DNA of 36,753 nucleotides from Bacteroidota bacterium (GCA_009787115.1 WRGQ01000168.1:1-36753); one strand, 5' to 3'; positions 29,131 through 36,753 are shown, counted from the stretch's first letter. Numbers and translations: made by a program. The notes: generated from the sequence alone by a model not told the origin.

Positions 29131-29131
29131 A

Positions 29132-29305
29132 CTATACTTCGATGGCTTGTTTACCTCTGTAGTAGCCACATTCGGGGCAGATTCTATGTGTAAGAATGGC
29201 GGCGCCGCAGTGACTGCAAGTAGTTAAGTGAGGAGCCGTGATAAAATCGTGCGATCTCCGTTTATCTCTACGTTGTGCGGAATGATTTCTTTTTGGATTC
29301 GGCAT
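29132..29305 (-). CDS. rpmF: 50S ribosomal protein L32
   Basis: Translated by eye: MPNPKRNHSAQRRDKRRSHDFITAPHLTTCSHCGAAILTHRICPECGYYRGKQAIEV*, 57 aa, four-Cys zinc ribbon. Absent from the supplied ORF track (all listed ORFs are 60 aa or longer). Confidence 0.97.
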   Translation of the reverse strand: MPNPKRNHSAQRRDKRRSHDFITAPHLTTCSHCGAAILTHRICPECGYYRGKQAIEV

Positions 29306-29317
29306 AATATTTATTTT

Positions 29318-29401
29318 TTAGTGATTAATGATTAATGATTAGTGATTAGATATTAGAGTTTGATGTTTTATTCGTAATTGTTAATTATTAATTGTTAATT
29401 G
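29318..29401. repeat. 12 in-phase heptamers (TTARTGA / TTAATTR family), degenerate in the middle
   Basis: TTAGTGA TTAATGA TTAATGA TTAGTGA TTAGATA TTAGAGT TTGATGT TTTATTC GTAATTG TTAATTA TTAATTG TTAATTG = 84 bp with constant 7-bp phase; overlaps the DUF177 stop codon. Confidence 0.85.
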
Positions 29402-29938
29402 TTTCAAGGCGTCCCATCGGGGGTCAGTTTCCGTATCGTTGTGTTCATCGGTTGTTGGGGCGAGTTCTGCGAGTTTTTTTAGCATTTCAGGATTGCATGT
29501 GGGATTTCCGTTTTCGTCGTTAGGGTGAATCAGTTGAGTAGGGAGGGCAAGTTCTATCGCTTCGTATAAAAAGTGAGTAAGATCAAGTTCGTGCGCTTTT
29601 TCGTGGAGTTGCCAGATGTTTTCATCATTTTCAAACGATTCATCAAGATGAGAGACAAAATTGACCACCAAAAAATCTGAAAAATCCAAAGGCAATGTCA
29701 AAAAGTCCAAACATCTATCGCAAATTACGGTTATTTCACCGTTAAAATGGAACTTGAGTGAGAGCATTTTGGCGCTTTTTTCCATCTCTATTTGCACTTT
29801 GATGTTACCCTCTTCAATTTCAGTCAATCCTGTAAGTTCAAAGAACGCTTTATCACAAATCATTGAATATTTGTGATTTCCAACATCAATGCCGGAAAGT
29901 CTCAGTACAAAATCATCTCTTAAATCGGTCATTTTCAC
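29381..29938 (-). CDS. DUF177 (YceD-like) protein
   Basis: VICDRCLDFLTLPLDFSDFLVV motif and immediate upstream position to rpmF. Confidence 0.88.
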   Translation of the reverse strand: MKMTDLRDDFVLRLSGIDVGNHKYSMICDKAFFELTGLTEIEEGNIKVQIEMEKSAKMLSLKFHFNGEITVICDRCLDFLTLPLDFSDFLVVNFVSHLDESFENDENIWQLHEKAHELDLTHFLYEAIELALPTQLIHPNDENGNPTCNPEMLKKLAELAPTTDEHNDTETDPRWDALKQLTINN

Positions 29939-30036
29939 TTTGCATTAATTGGGGCGCGAATATATACTTTTTATGTTGTTAAAAATTTATTAAATCTTTA
30001 TGGTTAAGAAAAAGTTAACAAATAACAGAATATTCC

Positions 30037-30044
30037 TATTTTTG
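30037..30044 (+). promoter_or_regulatory. -7 promoter element TATTTTTG for ABC ATPase
   Basis: TAnnTTTG 62 bp before ATG 30107; the heptamer array lies between the two. Confidence 0.45.
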
Positions 30045-30069
30045 CCACTCTAAATTATCCTCCCTTACA

Positions 30070-30104
30070 CTCTAACCTCTAACCACTAACCGCTAACCGC
30101 TAAA
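30070..30104. repeat. heptamer tandem array (CNCTAAC)x5 next to start codon of ABC ATPase
   Basis: CTCTAAC CTCTAAC CACTAAC CGCTAAC CGCTAAA then CC-ATG. Confidence 0.92.
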
Positions 30105-30106
30105 CC

Positions 30107-30856
30107 ATGCCCCCCGTTATCAAAACAGAATCCCTCACCAAGCGTTTCGGCAATTTTACCGCCGTGGATAACATTTCGTTTGAGGTAGAGAAAGGAGAGA
30201 TTTTTGGATTTCTGGGAGCGAACGGCGCGGGGAAAACTACTGCCATGAAAATGTTGATTGGCATTAGCAAACCCACCTCCGGAAGAGGATGGGTGGCAGG
30301 ATATGATATCAAGACCCAAGCCGAACAGATAAAAAAGAGCATTGGCTATATGAGTCAAAAGTTTTCTTTATACGACGATTTGAAAGTGTGGGAAAACATT
30401 CGGCTCTACGCCGGTATTTACGGTATAAAAGAGAAAGAGATAGCCGAAAAAACAGAAATCGTGTTGCAAAAATTAGGTTTTGAGAATGAGCGTAATACAT
30501 TAGTAAAATCGCTGCCATTGGGATGGAAACAACGGTTAGCCTTTTCCGTAGCCATTTTCCACGAACCGCAAATTGTGTTTTTAGATGAACCCACCGGCGG
30601 CGTTGACCCTGCTATGCGCCGCACATTTTGGGAGATGATTTATGAAGCCTCCGCACGAGGTATCACCATATTTGTTACTACCCATTATATGGATGAAGCC
30701 GAATACTGCAACCGCGTCTCTATTATGGTGGACGGCAGAATTGATGCGTTGGATTCTCCCAAAAATTTAAAACAGCATTTTAAGGTGAACAGTATGAATG
30801 AGGTGTTTCATAAACTTGCGCGAGAGGCAAAACGTGGAGATACTCGTGCTTTTTAG
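30107..30856 (+). CDS. ABC transporter ATP-binding protein (ABC-2 export type)
   Basis: Walker A GANGAGKTTAMKM, VKSLPLGWKQRLAFSVAIFHEPQIVFLDEPTGGVDPAMRR (Walker B). Confidence 0.92.
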   Translation: MPPVIKTESLTKRFGNFTAVDNISFEVEKGEIFGFLGANGAGKTTAMKMLIGISKPTSGRGWVAGYDIKTQAEQIKKSIGYMSQKFSLYDDLKVWENIRLYAGIYGIKEKEIAEKTEIVLQKLGFENERNTLVKSLPLGWKQRLAFSVAIFHEPQIVFLDEPTGGVDPAMRRTFWEMIYEASARGITIFVTTHYMDEAEYCNRVSIMVDGRIDALDSPKNLKQHFKVNSMNEVFHKLAREAKRGDTRAF

Positions 30857-30862
30857 GGAAAG

Positions 30863-30900
30863 GATAGTTATCTTTTTGGGAAGTGTTAACTATCTTTTTT
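30863..30900 (+). terminator. possible AT-rich hairpin terminator after ABC ATPase
   Basis: GATAGTTA ... TAACTATC (8-bp perfect arms, 16-nt loop) followed by TTTTTT. Confidence 0.5.
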
Positions 30901-31106
30901 GCAGGCATAGCCTACTTGTGGCTACTGAACATAATCGCAACACCTCTCACCGTACACCACCTGCCGACATTGCCGCCCGCAAACGCTTTCTGTTTCGTGA
31001 TACCGTTGTTGCAGGTTTTCGGTTGCCGTCGCGCAATAGTAAACCCCGTTTTCTTCGTACTCGTAACCGGATATAACCGGTTTTTGTACTTCAAAAATAA
31101 AATTTC

Positions 31107-31129
31107 TTATTACAGCATAACTGTAATAA
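31107..31129. other. perfect 9-bp inverted repeat with 5-nt loop in noncoding DNA
   Basis: TTATTACAG CATAA CTGTAATAA. Confidence 0.7.
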
Positions 31130-31211
31130 TCAAGGTTTAAAGCAGGAAGGGTAGGGGGGGTGTCATGAGTTTTGCTTCCTGTTCTTGAACAGTAAAATTA
31201 AAGTTATTTTT

Positions 31212-31427
31212 TTATTGGTCACACTTCCATTCTATGATTTTGCACGTTTCTTTTGAAATCTTAATATATCCACCACTACCACCCATTCTCAAGATACCGT
31301 CATTTATATAGCGATAGTCAACCAAAATAAAAGTTTCTTCTTCGGTAATTGTTCTTGTAAGGCGTGTTAGATTTTTGTATACTCTTTTCATAATACACTT
31401 AATATTTTTTGTTATTATCCGCCCCAT
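31212..31427 (-). CDS. small protein, likely C-terminal remnant of an immunity-type protein
   Basis: C-terminus TFILVDYRYINDGILRMGGSGGYIKISKETCKIIEWKCDQ resembles the end of NTF2-fold immunity proteins; too short for a full domain. Assignment is tentative. Confidence 0.45.
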   Translation of the reverse strand: MGRIITKNIKCIMKRVYKNLTRLTRTITEEETFILVDYRYINDGILRMGGSGGYIKISKETCKIIEWKCDQ

Positions 31428-31467
31428 AAATTAAAATTTTGTATTAGTCGTTGATAATTGCCTTTTT

Positions 31468-31788
31468 TCAATATTTGTTGCTATTCCTTATTTTTAAATC
31501 TGTTAGTTTAGTTAAAAAATCACAGCATTGATAATATTTATTTTTCTTACTTGGTGACCACCTGTCAACTACATGATATTGAAAATCATTTTTCCCTTCT
31601 AAAATCCATTGAGCGCCATCAAAACCCATAACTCTTTTATTGGTTTCCATATTCCAAAAATCAATTTGATTTAGCAAATTCTTAAATTCAATCCAAGAAT
31701 TTTCGTCAAGTTCTTTTTGTTTCACTATCATAATCCATTTTTCCGGATTATGCCATACATCATCACAATATTTCCAACCATAATATTT
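31468..31788 (-). pseudogene. C-terminal fragment of an immunity-like or unknown protein
   Basis: Reading frame is open upstream of the ORF-track ATG (KYYGWKYCDDVWHNPEKWIMIVKQKELDENSW...GFDGAQWILEGKNDFQYHVVDRWSP...CCDFLTKLTDL) back to the stop of the preceding ORF, with no start codon for that extra part. Confidence 0.5.
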
Positions 31789-32034
31789 TCAACATAGCAT
31801 ATATTTACAATCTTGTTTTTCTATTCGTATAATAATAGGATGATCGCGACTACGCAACCATGTAAATCTATAAATTTCATTTAAGTCATCCGGGCTATGC
31901 CATTCTATTGGTCCAGGCTGACGTGTATGGGTATGGAATGCGGTTACATCGCCGTCAGGTTTTTGTGACATACCTACTTTTCCATTTCTACCTCCAACTG
32001 ACAAACCTACTAAATTCGGAAATGTTTTTTTCAT
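31789..32034 (-). CDS. small JAMM/JAB-motif protein (possible polymorphic-toxin C-terminal module)
   Basis: MKKTFPNLVGLSVGGRNGKVGMSQKPDGDVTAFHTHTRQPGPIEWHSPDDLNEIYRF contains HxHx10SxxD, the JAMM metal-binding motif. The ORF-track start is TTG 32040; ATG 32034 also exists. Confidence 0.6.
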   Translation of the reverse strand: MKKTFPNLVGLSVGGRNGKVGMSQKPDGDVTAFHTHTRQPGPIEWHSPDDLNEIYRFTWLRSRDHPIIIRIEKQDCKYMLC

Positions 32035-32171
32035 ACGCAATAATTTTAGTTAATAAATCAGGGGTGAAAATAGAAAAATATTAATCAAAAACAAAGTACG
32101 TTTGTTTTATTAATTATACGAAAAACACTATTCCCGCGTTTCTTCCTTGGTTTTTTAAAATTTTATATTGT

Positions 32172-33920
32172 ATGAAAAAAGTTAATCTGTTTGTATTTTT
32201 CTTCCTGACTGTTATTGTTTCATTTTCACAAAACCCAACTTATCAAGTGAATAACCAAAAAATGAATCAATTGCTAAAAAATATTAACGATATGTATTTG
32301 GATACAGTGAATTTTGATGTGTTGGTAGAAAAAGGAGTAACAGAGATGCTGAAAGAATTAGATCCCCACTCTGCATATATTTCTAAAAAAGATGTGCAAC
32401 AGGCAAACGAGCCGCTCATCGGCTCTTTCGACGGCATTGGGGTTACTTTTCAAATTATTAAAGATACTATTAACGTGATGGAAGTTATAGTGAACGGTCC
32501 TTCCGAAAAAGTAGGCTTAAAAGCAGGAGATAAGATTGTAAAGGTGGACACTACAACGGCTTGTGGCAAACATGTAAATAACAAATGGGTGGCAGACCAC
32601 CTGCGCGGACCTAAAGGAACTAAAGTTGCTGTTTTTGTAAAAAGAGGAAAAAATCCTGAACTTTTAGAGTTTACTATTACCCGCGACAAGATTCCAATGA
32701 ACAGTATCAACGTGTATTTTATGGCAGATAAAAATACGGGATACATCTGTTTGGAGCGTTTTGCCCAAACCTCCACGCAGGAATTGCGCGATGCCATGAC
32801 CCGCCTCAAAGCACGCGGTATGAAAAACCTTATCCTTGACCTGCGCGGAAATACCGGCGGTTACCTGCAGGCGGCATTTGAAATTTCCAACGAATTTATA
32901 GGAGCGGACAAAATGATTGTTTATACGGATAACTTCCGAAAAACAGGCGAAACATTCAAATCCAACGGAAAAGGCGAGTTTCAAAAAGGTAAGTTAGTGG
33001 TCTTAGTAGATGAAGGCTCAGCCTCTGCCAGCGAGATTGTCTCAGGCGCCGTACAGGATTGGGACCGCGCCCTGATTATGGGACGCAGGACTTTTGGAAA
33101 AGGACTTGTGCAAAAACCCATCTACCTTGCCGATGGCTCGCAAGTACGACTCACCATCTCCAAGTATTATACTCCTTCAGGAAGATGTATCCAACGCCCG
33201 TATGAAGATGGTTTGGACAACTACTTCAACGACCTGAACACCCGCTCAAAACACGGCGAACTATTAACCGCCGACAGTATCAAATTTCCCGATTCCCTCA
33301 AATATCAAACCGCAAAAGGAAGAACTGTTTATGGCGGCGGCGGTATCATGCCCGATATCTTTATCCCGTTGGATACTTCCCGCTACTCTTCACTTTACAA
33401 TGAAATGTACAGAAAAGGGATTATCAGCGGTTTTACATTAGATTATATGGAGCAAAACAGAGAGCAACTCAAAGCTAAATATGCCACAATGGAGGATTTT
33501 AAAAACAACTTTGAAGTCTCTGAACAGTTATTTCAAGAGTTAATGGATTACACCCATAAAGAGGGAGTGAAAGATGTCATTGAGTTTCAGTTTTCCAAAC
33601 GATTGGAAGGGTTTGTAAAAGATAAAGCCTCATCATTGGATTCATTATATAATTCTTTGGAAGATTTGAATACAAATGAACAGTTTAAAGAGATGCTCAC
33701 TAAATACATTACAGAATCTTTTAACGAGTCAATGCGGTTGCGCAATTTGAATAAAGCCAATGAGTTTATTAAAGATGCTTTGAAATATGAAATAGCAAGG
33801 AATCTGTTCAGTTACGGCGAAGCACGCCAAATCTTTTTAATGAAAGATGATGGTTTTCTAAAAGCGTTGGAAGTGATTAGCAACGATAAGATTTTTAAGA
33901 AATTTAATGTAGAGCAGTAA
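32172..33920 (+). CDS. S41 family C-terminal processing peptidase (Prc/CtpA), signal peptide and PDZ
   Basis: NLILDLRGNTGGYLQAAFEISNEF, VVLVDEGSASASEIVSGAVQDWDRALIMGRRTFGKGLVQ, PDZ segment FDGIGVTFQIIKDTINVMEVIVNGPSEKVGLKAGDKIV. Confidence 0.95.
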   Translation: MKKVNLFVFFFLTVIVSFSQNPTYQVNNQKMNQLLKNINDMYLDTVNFDVLVEKGVTEMLKELDPHSAYISKKDVQQANEPLIGSFDGIGVTFQIIKDTINVMEVIVNGPSEKVGLKAGDKIVKVDTTTACGKHVNNKWVADHLRGPKGTKVAVFVKRGKNPELLEFTITRDKIPMNSINVYFMADKNTGYICLERFAQTSTQELRDAMTRLKARGMKNLILDLRGNTGGYLQAAFEISNEFIGADKMIVYTDNFRKTGETFKSNGKGEFQKGKLVVLVDEGSASASEIVSGAVQDWDRALIMGRRTFGKGLVQKPIYLADGSQVRLTISKYYTPSGRCIQRPYEDGLDNYFNDLNTRSKHGELLTADSIKFPDSLKYQTAKGRTVYGGGGIMPDIFIPLDTSRYSSLYNEMYRKGIISGFTLDYMEQNREQLKAKYATMEDFKNNFEVSEQLFQELMDYTHKEGVKDVIEFQFSKRLEGFVKDKASSLDSLYNSLEDLNTNEQFKEMLTKYITESFNESMRLRNLNKANEFIKDALKYEIARNLFSYGEARQIFLMKDDGFLKALEVISNDKIFKKFNVEQ

Positions 33921-33982
33921 AAAATAAGATTAAACTCATTAATCATTAATTCTTATTATTCAATTGCACCGATTGCAACAAA

Positions 33983-34013
33983 AAAAGGCATCAAAATTTT
34001 GACGCCTTTTTTT
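33983..34013. terminator. bidirectional hairpin terminator between convergent genes
   Basis: AAAAAGGCATCAAAATTTTGACGCCTTTTTTT: near-palindrome flanked by A run and T run. Confidence 0.8.
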
Positions 34014-34058
34014 GTAGTGTATTAGATATATTTAATACAATTATTCTTTACTGCAGGT

Positions 34059-34496
34059 TTAGTGTTTAGCGCAGCAGCCTTCTTCTTTTTCTTTGCAGCA
34101 CTTTTCTTTGTGGCATGCTAAAACTTGGTCAATGATAGCCTTTTTCTCATCTAAGGTAAGATTGTCGAAATCTTCCCATTTAGCTTTAAATTCTGCGCAT
34201 TTAGCTGCTTTCTCAGGGCATACTTCTTCTACTTCTTCACCTTCTTTTGCACAACATTTTGCTTCACATTTTGCTTTACATTCATCAATGAAAGCTTTCA
34301 TGTCAGCAACGAGAGCAGTTTGTTGAATTTCATCTAAATCAGCCCATAAGTCCCAATTTTCGAACATAGCTTCCTGTTCGGGAGTTAAAGCGCAACATGT
34401 TTCTTCTGCTACTACTTCAGTTGCTTTTTCTTTTTTTGTTCCGCATGAAACAAAAACCAGGCAAGCAACAGCCAATAAAATCATAAGTTTTTTCAT
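34059..34496 (-). CDS. Cys-rich putative lipoprotein
   Basis: MKKLMILLAVACLVFVSCGTKKEK (lipobox), then 13 further Cys with repeated CC pairs (CKAKCEAKCC, CHKEKCCKEKEEGCC). Confidence 0.85.
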   Translation of the reverse strand: MKKLMILLAVACLVFVSCGTKKEKATEVVAEETCCALTPEQEAMFENWDLWADLDEIQQTALVADMKAFIDECKAKCEAKCCAKEGEEVEEVCPEKAAKCAEFKAKWEDFDNLTLDEKKAIIDQVLACHKEKCCKEKEEGCCAKH

Positions 34497-34557
34497 AATA
34501 AAATTGTTTTTAGTTAATAAATAAATGAATGAATGATTTTCTTAAAAAATTATGTGG

Positions 34558-34565
34558 CAAAAATA
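34558..34565 (-). promoter_or_regulatory. -7 promoter element TATTTTTG for Cys-rich lipoprotein
   Basis: Minus-strand TAnnTTTG 62 bp upstream of the start at 34496. Confidence 0.45.
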
Positions 34566-34642
34566 TATAATATAATGTAATGAAGAAATAATTAAGTTTT
34601 TTTAACAATAAAATTCAAGATAAAATGCTATATAATTTATTA

Positions 34643-35449
34643 CTAACATGTTATATTAAATATTTTAATAGTTTCAGCACACTGTTTCACATCGTGAACG
34701 CGCAATATTGAGGCTCTGTGGCAAAGCGCCAGAGTATTTAATGTAACAGTTCCGGTTAAAGATTCCGCAGGAGATACCTGTAAGAGTTCTTGAATCATTG
34801 ATTTTCTTGAGATCCCTGCCAAAATTGGAAAGTTCAGAATGGAAAGTGTTTCTAATTGATTGATAAGGTAATAATTTTGTTCTATAGTTTTGCCAAATCC
34901 AAATCCGGGGTCAATAATAATATCTTTAACTCCTTTTACAATCAGTTTTTCAATATTGTTTCCAAAAAATGAGAGCATTTGAGGTATCAGTTCTTTTGTT
35001 GCAATGGGTTGGTTACGGTTGTTATGCGTTAAAACGTATGGTATCTGGTATTTACCTGCTACTTCAAACATATTGGGGTCGTTTCCTCCCGAAACATCGT
35101 TAATTATGGCAGCGCCTTCGCCAATCGCCATTTCTGCCACATTTGCCCGAAATGTATCCACAGAGATAAGGGCTTCCGGAAAATGGGAAAGAATGAGACG
35201 CAGATACTTCATTATGGATTCTAATTCCTTATTTTCATCAACATCAACAGCGTTTGGTTTGGTAGAAACTGCTCCCAGATCCACAATAGCAGCTCCTTCT
35301 TCCAATATTTGTTCTACACGTTTTAAAACAGCCGTTTCGGAAAGATACCTGCCCCCATCAAAAAAAGAATCCTCAGTAACATTGAGAATCCCCATAATTA
35401 TTGGGGTTTCTAATGATATCAGGGTTTGGTTTATGCGAAGGGAATACAT
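34643..35449 (-). CDS. folP: dihydropteroate synthase
   Basis: IMGILNVTEDSFFDGGRYL, AAIVDLGAVSTKP, IINDVSGGNDP, DIIIDPGFGFGKTIEQN. Confidence 0.95.
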   Translation of the reverse strand: MYSLRINQTLISLETPIIMGILNVTEDSFFDGGRYLSETAVLKRVEQILEEGAAIVDLGAVSTKPNAVDVDENKELESIMKYLRLILSHFPEALISVDTFRANVAEMAIGEGAAIINDVSGGNDPNMFEVAGKYQIPYVLTHNNRNQPIATKELIPQMLSFFGNNIEKLIVKGVKDIIIDPGFGFGKTIEQNYYLINQLETLSILNFPILAGISRKSMIQELLQVSPAESLTGTVTLNTLALCHRASILRVHDVKQCAETIKIFNITC

Positions 35450-35473
35450 AGTGATTAGATGATTATGATACAG

Positions 35474-35515
35474 GGTTTAAGATTTAAGGTTTAAACGTTA
35501 TACCCTAATCACTAA
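35474..35515. repeat. degenerate heptamer array (nnnnTAA)x6 between folP and A2M gene
   Basis: GGTTTAA GATTTAA GGTTTAA ACGTTAT ACCCTAA TCACTAA; overlaps the A2M stop (VSD*). Confidence 0.7.
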
Positions 35516-36753
35516 CTTTTACTCTCACCCCTTCCGAGTGGCTCGTAAATTCCGGCGCATACATGCTTTGCATCGTAGTTATGCCGTTAGAAAAATCCCC
35601 TTTCTGCGATACGCGCAAGTCGTATTCAAATACGTAAGTCCCCTTACGCAAATAATCTATGAAGAAATTCATAGAGGCATCTTTAATGGCTTGATAATAA
35701 CCGAGACCCGCTTTGTATCTGTATCCCGATAAATAATCTATCGGCTCAAAACAGGCGGCACGCATATCTTTCAGATGCACATACTCCATGTCGCGGTCGC
35801 AACGAATTTCTATTCTTACGGTAATTTTATCGCCTGCAATTAATTTTGCGTCTTTTTCAATGGGGACGATAACTGTTTTATTACCCTCTTTTCGTTCTAC
35901 AAAGAGTTGTTTGGTAATGGTTAAGGGGGTTTCTTTAAATTGCTTTATTTTGTCTAACTGTTCAAAATATTGCCAATACACTGCCCCCCATGCTACGCTG
36001 TTTTCACTTTTGGTAACGCTTATTTTTCCCCAATCGGGGGTTACGAGCGAGCCCTCCCAGCGTTTTTTAAAGTAGCCGGTGCCGGCTTCTGTCTTTATTT
36101 CAGCATCAGTAGCAGGGTCAATGGTCATATTGCCTATTTTTATAATTGGGTAATCTGTTTCTGCCAATAAATCAGTGCCTTGCAACAACAGCGCGTAAAC
36201 GGCTTCGGTGGTGGCTTTGGTCGTTTTCCAATCTTGCGTTTGCTTTTGTTTGAGCAACCACACTTTCATTTCTTCTACTGAGGTTTTGTCGTTGGCAACA
36301 TCGCTAAAAACTTCTATTAAAAGCGCTTGCGTTTCGATGGGCGCTTGATACCAATAGCAGCCGTTGTTATATTTCCAATACATACCCATTTCGTTATTAT
36401 GGATAGCGTGCTCTTTTAAAGAGGCGACAATTTTGGCGGGAACTTTCGGCTCGCCCTGTTTATACAACGCCAACGCAATCATGCCCTGCATGTAAAAATC
36501 TTTGCTCGTCCAATATTTTATTGCTTGATTTTTGTAATACTCAAACGCTACTGAGGTAGTTTGCGGTAAAGGAATATCATTCATAAAAAATGAGCGTACA
36601 TATAAATATTGAATTTGCATATAACTCAAATGGTCTTTTTCCAAACACTTTTCATCGCAATGTTTTTTCAGGTCTTCGTAACTCTTTTCCAACTGTTTAT
36701 CTAAATAGGGAATTGCCTTTTTAACCATATCCCAAACGGTTGTATTGGTTTTG
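35505..36753 (-). CDS. alpha-2-macroglobulin family protein, C-terminal part (5' part outside window)
   Basis: Alpha/alpha-toroid-like segment (IQYLYVRSFF, KQGEPKVPAKIVASLKEHAIHNNEMGMYWKYN, APIETQALLIEVFSDV) followed by MG-like C-terminus (YVHLKDMRAACFEPIDYLSGYRYKAGLGYYQAIKDASMNFFIDYLRKGTYVFEYDLRVSQKGDF). Confidence 0.85.
   Translation of the reverse strand, partial: KTNTTVWDMVKKAIPYLDKQLEKSYEDLKKHCDEKCLEKDHLSYMQIQYLYVRSFFMNDIPLPQTTSVAFEYYKNQAIKYWTSKDFYMQGMIALALYKQGEPKVPAKIVASLKEHAIHNNEMGMYWKYNNGCYWYQAPIETQALLIEVFSDVANDKTSVEEMKVWLLKQKQTQDWKTTKATTEAVYALLLQGTDLLAETDYPIIKIGNMTIDPATDAEIKTEAGTGYFKKRWEGSLVTPDWGKISVTKSENSVAWGAVYWQYFEQLDKIKQFKETPLTITKQLFVERKEGNKTVIVPIEKDAKLIAGDKITVRIEIRCDRDMEYVHLKDMRAACFEPIDYLSGYRYKAGLGYYQAIKDASMNFFIDYLRKGTYVFEYDLRVSQKGDFSNGITTMQSMYAPEFTSHSEGVRVKVSD

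Noticed and set aside
30798-31140. Overlapping plus-strand ORFs of 92 and 85 aa after the ABC ATPase, considered as a permease remnant
   Set aside because: One is somewhat hydrophobic but no ABC-2 permease motif is recognisable, and multiple frames are open. Left as unexplained DNA.
31142-31185. CAGGAAG...CTTCCTG inverted repeat with G-run in the loop
   Set aside because: 7-bp arms with a long loop; could be chance, no associated gene supported.
34518-34536. AAATAAATGAATGAATGA tetranucleotide run
   Set aside because: Short AT-rich microsatellite-like stretch, not in the 7-bp register of the heptamer family.

Overview
This 36.7 kb window is Bacteroidetes-like chromosomal DNA, judged from TAnnTTTG-type promoters, protein families and low GC. 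It carries a surface-polysaccharide block (Wzx-type flippase, GT2 and GT4 glycosyltransferases, PAP2 phosphatase, YfhO-type membrane protein, CDP-glucose-derived deoxysugar genes rfbF/rfbG plus an RmlC-like epimerase and an SDR, ugd, secreted GH38 mannosidase). After an initiator-type tRNA-Met come a lipid/housekeeping block (three unknown genes, waaA, a two-domain acyltransferase resembling OlsF, rimM, pepP, uvrA, rdgB, rpmF, DUF177), an orphan ABC ATPase, a small decayed toxin/immunity-like islet with a JAMM motif, prc, a Cys-rich lipoprotein, and folP. Two alpha-2-macroglobulin-like genes enter from the two edges facing inward. The most interesting pattern is a dispersed family of 7-bp tandem repeats. 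Each array is nearly homogeneous and locus-specific in sequence, but all share a TAA/TTA core. They sit at gene boundaries: directly against start codons, forming stop codons, and in one case translated in frame inside uvrA as NYELRITNYE. Other notable points are a near-identical 3' tract shared by two otherwise divergent tandem GT4 genes, a frameshifted and truncated PIN-domain gene, the toxin/immunity remnants, and an rpmF gene missing from the ORF track. All calls come from reading the sequence; no searches were run.
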